Assembly: GCF_000374405.1 (NCBI RefSeq)
Contig: NZ_KB894228.1
Coordinates: forward strand, 1-34,561
Length of the DNA stretch: 34,561 bases
Direction of reading: 5' to 3'
DNA from: Riemerella columbina DSM 16469
GTDB taxonomy: Bacteria; Bacteroidota; Bacteroidia; Flavobacteriales; Weeksellaceae
Every line of letters begins with the position of its first letter. Positions within the stretch are counted from its first letter, which is position 1. The position numbers and the translations under genes are program-made. Below, one piece after another: positions 7,948 through 16,374 of the stretch. The notes beneath the pieces are model-generated. The model saw only the letters and a program-made list of their open reading frames with translations, had not been told where the DNA came from and did not search any database.

Positions 7948-8679
7948 ATGAGGTTTATTTTAGCAATTACAATTCTATTATTTTCTGTGTTTAATGCACA
8001 GACTTATATGTTTAAATATCGTTTAGTATCAAAGGAATATCCGTCTAATAAAGAATTAAAAGATATAGCCTATGTACTAACTAAAAAGAATACTAATGAA
8101 AAACTTTATAAAGTAGCTTTTGGAAAGCAAGAGAAAGAGACTAAAAGTGAGAGTTACTATGGGAGTTTAGCCTTACCAAGAACCCCGTATGAATATATAC
8201 TATATACTAAGAATGGGCGCCAGTTTTTTATTCAAGATTTCATACAAGAAAAATATTATAGTTTGGAAGATAGTGTAGCGTTTAAATGGGATATATCTTC
8301 TGAAACTAAAACAATAGATGGTATAGAATTAAATAAAGCAACTACCCAATTTAGGGGGAGAACTTACACAGCTTGGTTTAAGCCATCTAATGAGTGGCAA
8401 GTAGCTCCTTGGAAATTCTCGGGACTATCTGGAATTGTTTACGAAGTATATGATGATAAATATCTGTTTCAATGGATGCTTATACAAAAGGAAAAAACAC
8501 AAGAAGAACTAAAGAACCCTTTTGAAAAAACTCAACAATTTATACCTTATCAAAAGTACCCAAAATTAAGATATGGATTGTCTGAAGAGTTAGAAAAAGC
8601 ACTGAGTCAAAATCCTGATAGGACAATCTTTGAACAGCCAAGAGTAGATTTAGAAATAAAATTTAAATGGGAACAATAA
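7948..8679 (+). CDS. Divergent GLPGLI family protein
   Basis: A 243-residue exported protein with signal peptide (residues 1-17, ending FNAQ). The family block is present in changed form: TYTAWFKP, then APWKFSGLSGIVYEVYD, where GLSGIV (residues 159-164) stands for GLPGLI. The spacing from the AWF motif to this block matches the intact neighbour, so it is a diverged paralogue and not a random match. The function of the family is unknown. The next GLPGLI gene begins inside its last codons (13-bp overlap), which points to translational coupling. It starts 18 bp after the terminator palindrome, so its own promoter is unclear; read-through from 7586 is possible. Confidence 0.75.
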   Translation: MRFILAITILLFSVFNAQTYMFKYRLVSKEYPSNKELKDIAYVLTKKNTNEKLYKVAFGKQEKETKSESYYGSLALPRTPYEYILYTKNGRQFFIQDFIQEKYYSLEDSVAFKWDISSETKTIDGIELNKATTQFRGRTYTAWFKPSNEWQVAPWKFSGLSGIVYEVYDDKYLFQWMLIQKEKTQEELKNPFEKTQQFIPYQKYPKLRYGLSEELEKALSQNPDRTIFEQPRVDLEIKFKWEQ

Positions 8680-9473
8680 AATTATTTAGACTTATCATTT
8701 TATTATTTAGCTTTAGTACTTATGCTCAGGGTATAGTTATAGATTATGCTATGGTATCTCGCCCAAACCAAGAGGATAAAACAATAATAGATAAAGCAAC
8801 TTTTTCTCTTTTAGTGGATACTAATAGTGGAACTTCTTTATTTAAGCTAAATCAACCGAAAGAAATCGGTGAAGAACAATATAATAATTTATTGGCATAC
8901 TCATATCAAATTTATAAACGCTATACATCAAGTCAGTTTTGTTTTGAAAAAATAAATTATAGTGATTATAAAACACCATATCCCAATTTGAATAATTGGG
9001 TTATTACCAATGAAGAAAAATCTCTTCTCGATTATAGAGTAAGAAAAGCAAAAATAGAGTTTGGAGGAAGGCAATGGGAAGCATGGTATGCAGAAAATAT
9101 TTCTATAATGGATGGACCGTACAAATTTAGCGGACTGCCAGGATTGATATTAGAAATTTATTCATTAGATAATGATTATCAATTTACAGCAGTTGCTATT
9201 AAGAATGAGAATGTAAGTATTAATATGCCAAAAAGTATAGATATTAGCCAAGCACAATTATTAGAGTTTAAATCTAAAATTATAGAAGATCCTACAGCTT
9301 ATTTAAAACAAATGTTAGCTCAAAATAAAAGTCAGAAAATTTCATTATCAATTAACTTTAATGGTAAAGAGATAGATGACAAAGAGTTAATAAGAAATGC
9401 TGAAAAAAATTATCAACTATTCTTGAAAAAATATAACAATCCTATTGATAAAAATGATATTTGGGTAAAATAA
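8667..9473 (+). CDS. GLPGLI family protein
   Basis: An intact 268-residue member. It has a signal peptide (hydrophobic residues 6-17, cleavage near STYAQG), then the diagnostic string QWEAWYAENISIMDGPYKFS, directly followed by GLPGLI at residues 156-161. The C-terminal end has a NYQLFLKKYNNPID motif that matches the LRKHNNPID motif of the first, frameshifted paralogue. It overlaps the previous gene by 13 bp and starts ATGGGAAC inside that gene's last codons. The family (TIGR01200) is confined mainly to Bacteroidota, exported, and uncharacterised. It is the best-preserved copy of the array and can serve as a reference for the broken ones. Confidence 0.88.
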   Translation: MGTIKLFRLIILLFSFSTYAQGIVIDYAMVSRPNQEDKTIIDKATFSLLVDTNSGTSLFKLNQPKEIGEEQYNNLLAYSYQIYKRYTSSQFCFEKINYSDYKTPYPNLNNWVITNEEKSLLDYRVRKAKIEFGGRQWEAWYAENISIMDGPYKFSGLPGLILEIYSLDNDYQFTAVAIKNENVSINMPKSIDISQAQLLEFKSKIIEDPTAYLKQMLAQNKSQKISLSINFNGKEIDDKELIRNAEKNYQLFLKKYNNPIDKNDIWVK

Positions 9474-9510
9474 TTAATTTTTAAGATTGGTTTATTCTAA
9501 TTAATAGTTT

Positions 9511-10288
9511 ATGAAAAATATAGTTTTATATGTATTACTATTTGTAAGTTGCTTTGCTTTTGCTCAAGAAACAAGCGCTGTTAAAGTCATCTATAAATAT
9601 AATTGTTTGAGAGATTCTACTGATATCTATTCTCAAAAATTGATACCATGGCATTAGAGACTAGTCTCGGTCATTCTTTATTTTATAGTCATTTGCGTAG
9701 GGTGGGAGATTCTTTATTCAATAAAGATCGGGAAAATGGGGTTGATAGAATGGCTATGGTGATGAATCGGTATAAATATCATTTTGATAAAAGTGCTTAT
9801 CAAATCACTAAGAATTTTATAAAAAATGAATTAACTTTTTATGATAAAATCCTAACCGATGCGTTTGAATATAAAGAAAATATTCCTAAAATCAACTGGA
9901 ACATTGAAGATGATAAAGATAGTTTATTAGGTAAAAGCAAAGGGTCGTTTTGCAAGAAGGGATTATATCGTTTGGTTTACAGAAGATATTTCAATTCCAG
10001 ATGGACCTTATAAGTTTACGGGGCTTCCAGGGCTAATATTAAAAGTTGAGGATGCCAAAAAACAATTTTTATTTGAAGCTGTTGCTCTAAAAAAGGTTAG
10101 ATTCTATTCAAGGATTAGAACAATCGACTAAACCAATAATTACATCTAAAAAGCAATACTTTGAGCTTAAAGAAAGAGCAAGTAAAGATTTAGTAAAGTA
10201 TGTTAATACATCTACAGAAGTAAAAATAACACCCACAGATAATCGTAAAACTAAACCAAAACCTTATAATCCAATAGAATTGAAATAA
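9511..10288 (+). pseudogene. GLPGLI family protein gene with three frameshifts
   Basis: The ATG at 9511 opens a signal peptide (MKNIVLYVLLFVSCFAFAQ) and about 30 more residues before TAG at 9655-9657. Homology continues in the next frame (DTMALETSLGHSLFYSHLRR), consistent with one lost A in the run near 9635-9639. A second shift near 9942-9944 (an extra G) restores YIVWFTEDISIPDGPYKF followed by TGLPGLI. A third near 10095 leads to LDSIQGLEQSTKPI and the true end at 10286-10288 (PKPYNPIELK). All parts of a GLPGLI protein of about 258 residues are recognisable, so it is a recent pseudogene. Three separate indels make sequencing error an unlikely sole cause. Confidence 0.8.
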
Positions 10289-10295
10289 GAAGGCG

Positions 10296-10502
10296 ATAGA
10301 CCTTACAATGGCGATTAATTACCCTGAGGATAATAAATAGGAGGGAAAAGTTTTGATACGAAGTGAAAAAGTAAAACATTGTTTTTATTTATATCTAATA
10401 TAAATAACTTTTTTATGATTTTTTTCATATAAATATTTTTGTATTTAATTATTTTGTATATATTTGCGATATGTTAAACAAATAAAATTTTAAATTATGA
10501 AA
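10296..10502. repeat. Direct repeat copy B (orphan GLPGLI 3' end plus promoter region)
   Basis: Matches copy A at 7415-7621. Its first part is a stray GLPGLI C-terminus (DLTMAINYPEDNK then TAG at 10338-10340) placed just after the stop of the frameshifted gene, so it does not belong to that gene. It ends at the start of the lipoprotein gene at 10497. Confidence 0.85.
10439..10466 (+). promoter_or_regulatory. Promoter within repeat copy B
   Basis: TTG at 10439-10441 and TATATTTG at 10459-10466 (17-bp spacer), about 30 bp before the lipoprotein ATG at 10497. The layout is the same as in copy A. Confidence 0.55.
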
Positions 10503-11069
10503 AAAATGATTTTTGCATGTTTAGTTACATGTACTTTACTAGTATCTTGTAGACAAGATAATGTTATTAAAAATGATGATCAAACAAGTTCATCTCTAAC
10601 ATCTAACCAAGTTAGCTTTTCTGACTTTTCTAAAACGAAAACAATTTTAGAAAAGTCAGATATAATTTCTGAAAATGGAGTTGACGCTGGTTTTGAGTTT
10701 ATACTGGGGCGTAAATCAAGAGGTTGTCGTGGTTTTGGAATTTGTGAAGTCACAATGATTTGGATTGATATTTGGAATTCAAAAGATACTTTGAAATCTG
10801 ATGGTAGTGCGAACAAGTTCAAGGGTGTTATTGTCAAAAATAAAAACACTAAAACTGATAATACTAAAAACTTGAACAATGTTGGTAGTGTGTATACAGG
10901 TTATGTGATTTTGGATCATGAAATTCAGATTGAAGGTTTTGACTCTACGCTCTATGTTGACGAAGATATTATTTTTGACAATAAATATATAATCAAATCA
11001 GGCGCATATCCATTATCAAAAAAATTAGGTAATTATGGAGGTTTTGAATTAAATATTGAAAAATTATGA
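10497..11069 (+). CDS. Lipoprotein with a cysteine motif, coupled to a thioredoxin-like gene
   Basis: A 190-residue predicted lipoprotein: the signal peptide ends in the lipobox LLVSC (cysteine at about residue 18). A Ser/Asn-rich linker precedes a compact motif, SRGCRGFGICEV near residues 75-86, with two cysteines five residues apart. The remainder (about 95-190) is beta-rich and ends GGFELNIEKL. Its stop overlaps the start of the thioredoxin-fold gene (ATGA at 11066-11069), so the two are translationally coupled. A partner that oxidises or reduces the two cysteines would make sense, but that is inference. I do not recognise a named family. It is expressed from the promoter in repeat copy B. 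Confidence 0.65.
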   Translation: MKKMIFACLVTCTLLVSCRQDNVIKNDDQTSSSLTSNQVSFSDFSKTKTILEKSDIISENGVDAGFEFILGRKSRGCRGFGICEVTMIWIDIWNSKDTLKSDGSANKFKGVIVKNKNTKTDNTKNLNNVGSVYTGYVILDHEIQIEGFDSTLYVDEDIIFDNKYIIKSGAYPLSKKLGNYGGFELNIEKL

Positions 11070-11596
11070 ACAAAATAATTAAAACTTTTTTGTTTCTTAT
11101 ATCTACTTTTAACTTTGCACAGTCTGTACAATATGTAGGGAAAGAGGATATTAGGGCTATTGCCCGTAAGTCAGAAAGAACGCTACTTAAAACTTTTGCT
11201 ATTTGGTGTGAACCTTGTAGAATGAATATAAAAAATTATACAGATATAGAGCATCAGTTTAAAAATACACAATTGTATTATGTTCTTATAGAAACAGAAG
11301 GGAGTAAAAGACTTCAGCCTACTATTGACTATTTAATAGATAAATATCCTAAAGTAAAGATATTGGTTCTAAAAGATGAAGATTTTGGAAAAGGAGTTAG
11401 GCGTAAAAACAGAAACTTTTTAAAAGCTTTTAATTATAATAATCAAACAATAGACGAAGGTATTGGAAAAGATATTGTGTTAGATAAAGGAGCCAATGTC
11501 TTAACGGTAACGAGTTGGCAAGATAGACTCTCGGATGAGACTTGGCAAGATGAGATAGGGATTTTAAGAAGAAAAGTGTTTCCGTTACTTCAATAA
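11066..11596 (+). CDS. Exported thioredoxin-fold protein
   Basis: A 176-residue protein with a signal peptide (MNKIIKTFLFLISTFNFAQ) followed by a short thioredoxin fold: LLKTFAIWCEPCRMNIKNY holds the active-site CEPC at residues 48-51, replacing the usual CGPC. The later LYYVLIETEGS and the KILVLKDE strand fit the core of the fold. The usual cis-proline is not obvious. The C-terminal 40 residues (TVTSWQDRLSDETWQDEIG) are outside the canonical fold. Its start overlaps the lipoprotein stop by four bases, so it probably serves that lipoprotein or other exported proteins of this island by thiol-disulfide exchange in the periplasm. A terminator follows at 11633. Confidence 0.75.
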   Translation: MNKIIKTFLFLISTFNFAQSVQYVGKEDIRAIARKSERTLLKTFAIWCEPCRMNIKNYTDIEHQFKNTQLYYVLIETEGSKRLQPTIDYLIDKYPKVKILVLKDEDFGKGVRRKNRNFLKAFNYNNQTIDEGIGKDIVLDKGANVLTVTSWQDRLSDETWQDEIGILRRKVFPLLQ

Positions 11597-11632
11597 TTGT
11601 ATTCAAAAAATAGTATCTACCATTAAAAACCT

Positions 11633-11665
11633 CACACCTGCTTTAGAAATTAAGGCAGGTGTTTT
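11633..11665 (+). terminator. Terminator after the thioredoxin-like gene
   Basis: ACACCTGC pairs with GCAGGTGT, extended by weaker pairs around GAAAT, and is followed by TTTTG. It marks the right end of the GLPGLI island. Confidence 0.75.
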
Positions 11666-11691
11666 GATATAAACAAAAATCCTTATCTTCG
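11664..11691 (+). promoter_or_regulatory. Probable promoter of the Plug gene
   Basis: TTG at 11664-11666 and TATCTTCG at 11684-11691 (one mismatch to TANNTTTG), 17 bp apart and about 20 bp before the ATG at 11710. Confidence 0.45.
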
Positions 11692-11709
11692 CTATCAAAT
11701 ATATAAAAG

Positions 11710-12918
11710 ATGAAATATTTAGCAATCTTATTAATGCTGGTTGGGCAGTGGTTGGGCGCTCAAGATATAAAAAGTATCCAATTGTTTAATCCACAAACCA
11801 ATGATGAAACGCCTATTATCAAGTTTGGGGAACAGCTCATTTTAAGGTTTGATGACTTGGATGCCACCAGCAACCGATACCGCTATACCATAAAACACTA
11901 CGATAGAAACTGGCAAGACGATGGCTTATTTTTTACAGAATATGCGAAAGGTAATCTGAATGCTCTGATTGATCAATATCAATACTCTTTCAATACGCTA
12001 CAAAAATACACCCACTACGAACTGACTTTTCCTAACCAAGATATTCAACCGAAAATATCGGGAAATTTTGAAATTATTGTCTATAAAAACTCTCAAAATC
12101 AACCTTTATTTATTCGTAGATTTTGTGTGGTAGAAGAGGGTACCAATTTAGGGCTTAATATGACAAGATTTTCAGACGCACGCCAACCTCAATTAAACCA
12201 AAGGGTAGAGGTGAAAGCTGTGGGAGGAAGTGTGATGGCGAATAATGTCAATAATATCAGCCTTAATGTCATTCAAAATAACAATTGGAATATAGGTGTT
12301 TACAATCAGAAGCCAAGTCACACCTCGGGAAATGAATTGTTGTTTCAGCAGTTGTCATTAACTTTTGCAGGGAATAATGAGTTTTATTACTTCGACAATA
12401 AAAATATAGACCAAGCCTTTGATATGGTTGCCGCCACGGAAATGGTGGATGGAGTTAATCAAACTTATCTCTATCCCGTTTGGGCGTATCCGCTCAATTA
12501 TCAATTTCAGCCCGATGTAAATGGTGCCTTTTATTTTAGAAGAAATGATTTAGGGCTTGAAAGAGCCGCTAATACTGAGGGCGACTATGCTTGGGTACAT
12601 TTTTATTTGGATTCCGAACCTATGGACGAGGCAATTTATGTTTTAGGATTGTTCAACGAATATACGCCGAATGAAGCCTCAAAAATGACTTACAATGCCA
12701 AAACCAAACAATACGAAGCGAGAATTTATTTAAAACAAGGCTTTTATAGTTATATTTTGGCAACGAAAAAAGGGAATGCACCATTAAACTATGGACAAAT
12801 TAATGGTAATTTTTGGCAAACGGAAAATCTTTATCAAGCCTTTTTATATTACCGTCCATTTGGTAGAAATTATGATGGACTTTTAGGCTACGGCGAATTT
12901 AGAACGCCTGTTAGATAG
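11710..12918 (+). CDS. Type IX secretion system Plug-type protein (formerly DUF5103)
   Basis: A 402-residue exported protein with signal peptide MKYLAILLMLVGQWLGAQ. The N-terminal domain has LILRFDDLDA, then YRYTIKHYDRNWQDDGLFF and YKNSQNQPLFIRRFCVVEEG, strings I associate with the T9SS plug domain family. In Flavobacterium johnsoniae a protein of this family occupies one end of the SprA translocon and is proposed to seal the channel when no substrate is passing. The length fits the family. It stands alone behind its own promoter and is convergent with the following minus-strand operon, the two stops being 3 bp apart with no terminator hairpin between them. Confidence 0.8.
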   Translation: MKYLAILLMLVGQWLGAQDIKSIQLFNPQTNDETPIIKFGEQLILRFDDLDATSNRYRYTIKHYDRNWQDDGLFFTEYAKGNLNALIDQYQYSFNTLQKYTHYELTFPNQDIQPKISGNFEIIVYKNSQNQPLFIRRFCVVEEGTNLGLNMTRFSDARQPQLNQRVEVKAVGGSVMANNVNNISLNVIQNNNWNIGVYNQKPSHTSGNELLFQQLSLTFAGNNEFYYFDNKNIDQAFDMVAATEMVDGVNQTYLYPVWAYPLNYQFQPDVNGAFYFRRNDLGLERAANTEGDYAWVHFYLDSEPMDEAIYVLGLFNEYTPNEASKMTYNAKTKQYEARIYLKQGFYSYILATKKGNAPLNYGQINGNFWQTENLYQAFLYYRPFGRNYDGLLGYGEFRTPVR

Positions 12919-12921
12919 AAA

Positions 12922-13383
12922 TTATTTTTGCGTTAGGCTATCCAATTTCTTTTGGAAAAAATCAATTAGCAATTGTTTCTCTTTTGGGGTAAGCTGAGCC
13001 TCTGGATGAAAATTAATATAGCTTGGCAAGGGCATACTGCCATTTTTTATTGTTTCGATGGTGTGTTCTATAGCGCCTTGTTTTAGATAAGGATTATAAG
13101 TTTCCCAAACAGAAAAATTAAGGTAGCGTCTACCATCATTGATATGACTTTTAATGCTCCAAGAAAGCGGCGCGATATAGGCATAGTTTGGATATCGGGT
13201 TTCATAAGAATGACAATCATAGCATGCCGTTTTTAGAAGTTGGGTTACTTTCTCGGGAGCGTGTTCTATTTTCACAAAATCGGTCTTAGCCTCTACGGGG
13301 GGATTGGTTCTATCTACGGGAATAAGTTGGATCAACCCCAATCCCAGAATTATCCAGAGAATAACTTTTAGCGTTTTATTCAT
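12922..13383 (-). CDS. Haem-binding domain protein (CxxCH)
   Basis: A 153-residue protein with an N-terminal membrane anchor or uncleaved signal (residues 5-22) and a periplasmic domain with the cytochrome-c haem attachment motif CYDCH at residues 54-58 within a TACYDCHSYETRYPNYAYI context. A possible distal methionine lies in NGSMPLPSYINFHPEA. This fits the Haem_bd family of small periplasmic or membrane haem proteins in Bacteroidota; its redox partner is unknown. Its ATG overlaps the stop of the upstream Ig-like lipoprotein gene by 8 bp, so the two are translationally coupled and it is the last gene of a six-gene minus-strand run. Confidence 0.8.
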   Translation of the reverse strand: MNKTLKVILWIILGLGLIQLIPVDRTNPPVEAKTDFVKIEHAPEKVTQLLKTACYDCHSYETRYPNYAYIAPLSWSIKSHINDGRRYLNFSVWETYNPYLKQGAIEHTIETIKNGSMPLPSYINFHPEAQLTPKEKQLLIDFFQKKLDSLTQK

Positions 13384-15094
13384 TAGTGGTGGTCTCTTTT
13401 TTTAACGGCAATGAAAGTTTTAAACTAGGACTTTGTTGCTCCGTGCTATCTGATATTGGGGTTGTCTTTGCGGTATCGGTATTCGGTGCTAGATCCCAAT
13501 CTTCCACCAAATCCCAAAGTTGACGCACTTCCAAAGTTTTCGGATAAAGATAATAGCCTTCGGCAAGGGTATTGGTGCTAAGGTTAGCCGTATCCCAAAC
13601 GCCATTATCATTGTCATCTACTAAAATTTGGATATGATAGTTGCTAGGTTTTAACTCTGAAAATTTAATTTCACTCTTTTGAGTTTTTATAGAATTGATG
13701 GTTTTATAATCTTTATCCAATAATTGAACCCAAAAAGGCATTTTAGGTGCGTGAGCAAGGCGTATAGTGAGTGTACCATAGTTATGTGCGGCATCTACTT
13801 TAAAATCAAATGCATAAGGTTTTGCATTGGATTGGTAGTAAGATAATACCGTAGATTTTGGAATAATGAGGCGGTAATTTTTATCTGCTTCGTAGGGGGC
13901 GGAAACTTCTATTTTATACGGCGAATCCTTTGATATTTCAGCCTCAAAATTGAACGCCACTTGCATACTATCTGCGGTAAGTTTCCAATATTGAGCGTCT
14001 ATTTTATCAATGGCATAGTTAGAAGTAATTACTAAAGGTTGTTTGGGTTTTAGCACCCCACCATAGTTGTTTTTTAGTGTTAATTCATCTTTGGTAATAG
14101 GCTTGTAGAAAGTTTGTACGGTATCTTTTTTAGAACCTAAATCATAACTGAATTTTAATAAAGTTCCTTTCTCTGGGCTAAAGCCCTCCTTGGCTGCATC
14201 AAACCAAATCGTTAATGAATCGGAATAAGGCGTATGGGTAATTTTGTAGTCCGAAAGTTCTGAGGATATAGATTTTACCTCTACCTTTTTAGGATTTCCT
14301 TCAAAAGTCATTAATATACCGCCATTTGTTGCTTTCAGTTCTTTATATTCCAATTTTTTCTTAGCAGGATAAAGGTTGAGGTTTAACCCTGAAATACTTT
14401 GTTTAAGGTTAATGGAATCTTTAATAAATCCTAAGGCTTCTTTCCCTGTATCATATACCGAATTGCCATTTTCATCATTAAAAGCGATGAGTTTATAATG
14501 TCCTACTGCTAGATAATCTAATTCGTAGTAGCCATCTTTATCCGCTTTGGTAATATAATAAGGCTTTTCTCTATAATTAATACTATCTTTATAAGGATAC
14601 AGCCCAATGATGATATTCGCTTCTTTATCATTTTGATTGGATAATACGGCTTTAGCCGTTCCACTAAGATAAAGGCTATCCAAATGACTGCCCGTAGAAA
14701 ATGCAAAATTGAAATAAGGTAAAACGTTCCCTTCGTTATAGTCCACAATGGCATTACCAAAATTAAAATTATAAGTGGTATTGCGTTGTAGTGAATCCCC
14801 CCATTGGATTAGAATATACTTATTGGCTAAGTTGGAAGGGATGATTTTTTTTAAATTTTTTATCGGTGGCGAGATAATCAGTTGTTTTTGGATATTTTTC
14901 AATTGAATATACTCGTCAAAATCAATGCGAAGTTCCCTTAGATTAGTAGAAACATTCACTCTAGGACTATCAATATTAGAGCCCATATACTGGGGCGGTA
15001 TGGTATCTTTGCTACCACCAACTGGCGAACCGACTCTAGCACAAGACCAAAGTAATAGATTAGTGATAAGGATTAAAACAAGTTTTTTTATCAT
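13376..15094 (-). CDS. Ig-like domain lipoprotein
   Basis: A 572-residue lipoprotein with lipobox LLWSC (cysteine at residue 18), then ARVGSPVGGSKDTIPPQYM, a beginning common to Bacteroidota lipoproteins carrying a SbsA-type Ig-like domain (Big_5). The Ig-like domain is likely at about residues 30-130, where RELRIDFDEYIQLKN and TTYNFNFGNAIVDYNE occur. A prealbumin-like or carboxypeptidase-regulatory-like fold (DKDGYYELDYLAVGHYKLIA FNDENGN) follows at about 185-215, and another (DDNDNGVWDTANLS) near 500. The function is unknown; a surface structural role is likely. It overlaps the haem-binding gene by 8 bp and follows the serine hydrolase gene after 18 bp. Confidence 0.75.
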   Translation of the reverse strand: MIKKLVLILITNLLLWSCARVGSPVGGSKDTIPPQYMGSNIDSPRVNVSTNLRELRIDFDEYIQLKNIQKQLIISPPIKNLKKIIPSNLANKYILIQWGDSLQRNTTYNFNFGNAIVDYNEGNVLPYFNFAFSTGSHLDSLYLSGTAKAVLSNQNDKEANIIIGLYPYKDSINYREKPYYITKADKDGYYELDYLAVGHYKLIAFNDENGNSVYDTGKEALGFIKDSINLKQSISGLNLNLYPAKKKLEYKELKATNGGILMTFEGNPKKVEVKSISSELSDYKITHTPYSDSLTIWFDAAKEGFSPEKGTLLKFSYDLGSKKDTVQTFYKPITKDELTLKNNYGGVLKPKQPLVITSNYAIDKIDAQYWKLTADSMQVAFNFEAEISKDSPYKIEVSAPYEADKNYRLIIPKSTVLSYYQSNAKPYAFDFKVDAAHNYGTLTIRLAHAPKMPFWVQLLDKDYKTINSIKTQKSEIKFSELKPSNYHIQILVDDNDNGVWDTANLSTNTLAEGYYLYPKTLEVRQLWDLVEDWDLAPNTDTAKTTPISDSTEQQSPSLKLSLPLKKETTTNE

Positions 15095-15112
15095 GGGTCA
15101 AAACTACAAAAT

Positions 15113-16369
15113 TTATGATTTGGGTTCAGCAAGAACTTGAGATAATTTTTTTATATCGCCATCGCTTAAGTCGTTATTAAAGGTTTCAACCTCAAAGGGA
15201 AAATCTTCAAATAAACCAGAAAGCGTCATCGCGGAATAGATACTTCTAGAAAAACGGTTGCCAATGGCTATAATGGTGGTTTTAGACTTTAATAAATGTA
15301 TAAAAATAGCATTAGAACCATGCCACCATCCTGTATGGTAGATTAGTTTTTCGCCATTATCATACACCTTCATTCTAAAGCCTAATCCGTAATTATTAAC
15401 TCCATCTTTTTCATTACTGTAAGGGGTAAATACTTGTTGCATCAATTCAGGAGTAAGGAAATTAGGCGCATACATCGCTTGCGAAAATTTTAATAAATCG
15501 CGAGGGGTAGTATATACATTTTTATCACCATAAATTAAATCTAAATTATTGAGAGGATAGAGTTTGGTGTCTTTGTAATAAAATGATTGTGCTGCCGTAG
15601 GAATGTTGCGCTCTTGGAAAATATAGGTGTCATCCATACCAAGGGATTCAAAAAGCATTTCGTGCATGGCAACAGGGAATTTTTTATGCGTTACTTGTTC
15701 TACAATAAGTGCCAGTAGTGCATAGTTGGTATTACAATACATAAATCCCGTATTGGTAGGGCGGGCGAGAGGCGGCTGGTATTGTATCAGTAAATCTAAA
15801 ATATTTTGATTACTCAAAAAAGGTTGTTCTAAAACTTTAGGTTTTGGAGTCAGATGGTCTAGAAAATGTTCATATTTTGGGATGCCACTTCTTTGATTAA
15901 GCAGATGGATAATTTCCACTTCAGCGTATGGGAACTTTGGAAAAAAATGCGTGACTTTTTGATGAAGGTTGATTTTCTTAGCTTCTATCAATTTCATAAT
16001 CGCCATTGCCGTCATGGTTTTAGAAATAGAAGCTATATGCATGGGCGTGTTATGGGTAATGGGCATTTGCTCTTGCTCTCTACCATAACCACGGTAGCGT
16101 TCAAATAAAATATGATTGCCTTTAGCGACAAGAAATCCACCGCTCAATTTGCTACCGTCCCAAATGGTTTGGTAATAATTTTCAATGATTTGTCTTATAG
16201 AATCCTCGTGGGCTAGAGTATTATCTTGCGGGCTAAAAATAGTTTTAAAGTTGATATCCGCATAATGGGGTAAATTCGTTTTAGGCTTTACAGGCGTGGC
16301 GTCTTCTTGCTTTTTACTACAAGAAAAAAAAAGGCAAAGTATGAGTATCCACCATTTAAAACCATTCAT
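15113..16369 (-). CDS. Serine hydrolase lipoprotein (beta-lactamase / class C fold)
   Basis: A 418-residue lipoprotein (lipobox LFFSC, cysteine at residue 17) with the three motifs of the penicillin-binding / class C beta-lactamase superfamily: SISK at residues 114-117 with the nucleophile Ser114, YCN at 211-213 and HTG at 345-347 in place of KTG. This motif set is usual for the large beta-lactamase-like esterase/peptidase group (PF00144), whose members act on D-amino acid peptides, esters or lactams. The sequence alone does not define the substrate, so no resistance role should be assumed. The gene lies 5 bp after the dehydrogenase gene in a minus-strand operon. Confidence 0.85.
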   Translation of the reverse strand: MNGFKWWILILCLFFSCSKKQEDATPVKPKTNLPHYADINFKTIFSPQDNTLAHEDSIRQIIENYYQTIWDGSKLSGGFLVAKGNHILFERYRGYGREQEQMPITHNTPMHIASISKTMTAMAIMKLIEAKKINLHQKVTHFFPKFPYAEVEIIHLLNQRSGIPKYEHFLDHLTPKPKVLEQPFLSNQNILDLLIQYQPPLARPTNTGFMYCNTNYALLALIVEQVTHKKFPVAMHEMLFESLGMDDTYIFQERNIPTAAQSFYYKDTKLYPLNNLDLIYGDKNVYTTPRDLLKFSQAMYAPNFLTPELMQQVFTPYSNEKDGVNNYGLGFRMKVYDNGEKLIYHTGWWHGSNAIFIHLLKSKTTIIAIGNRFSRSIYSAMTLSGLFEDFPFEVETFNNDLSDGDIKKLSQVLAEPKS

Positions 16370-16374
16370 AGTTA

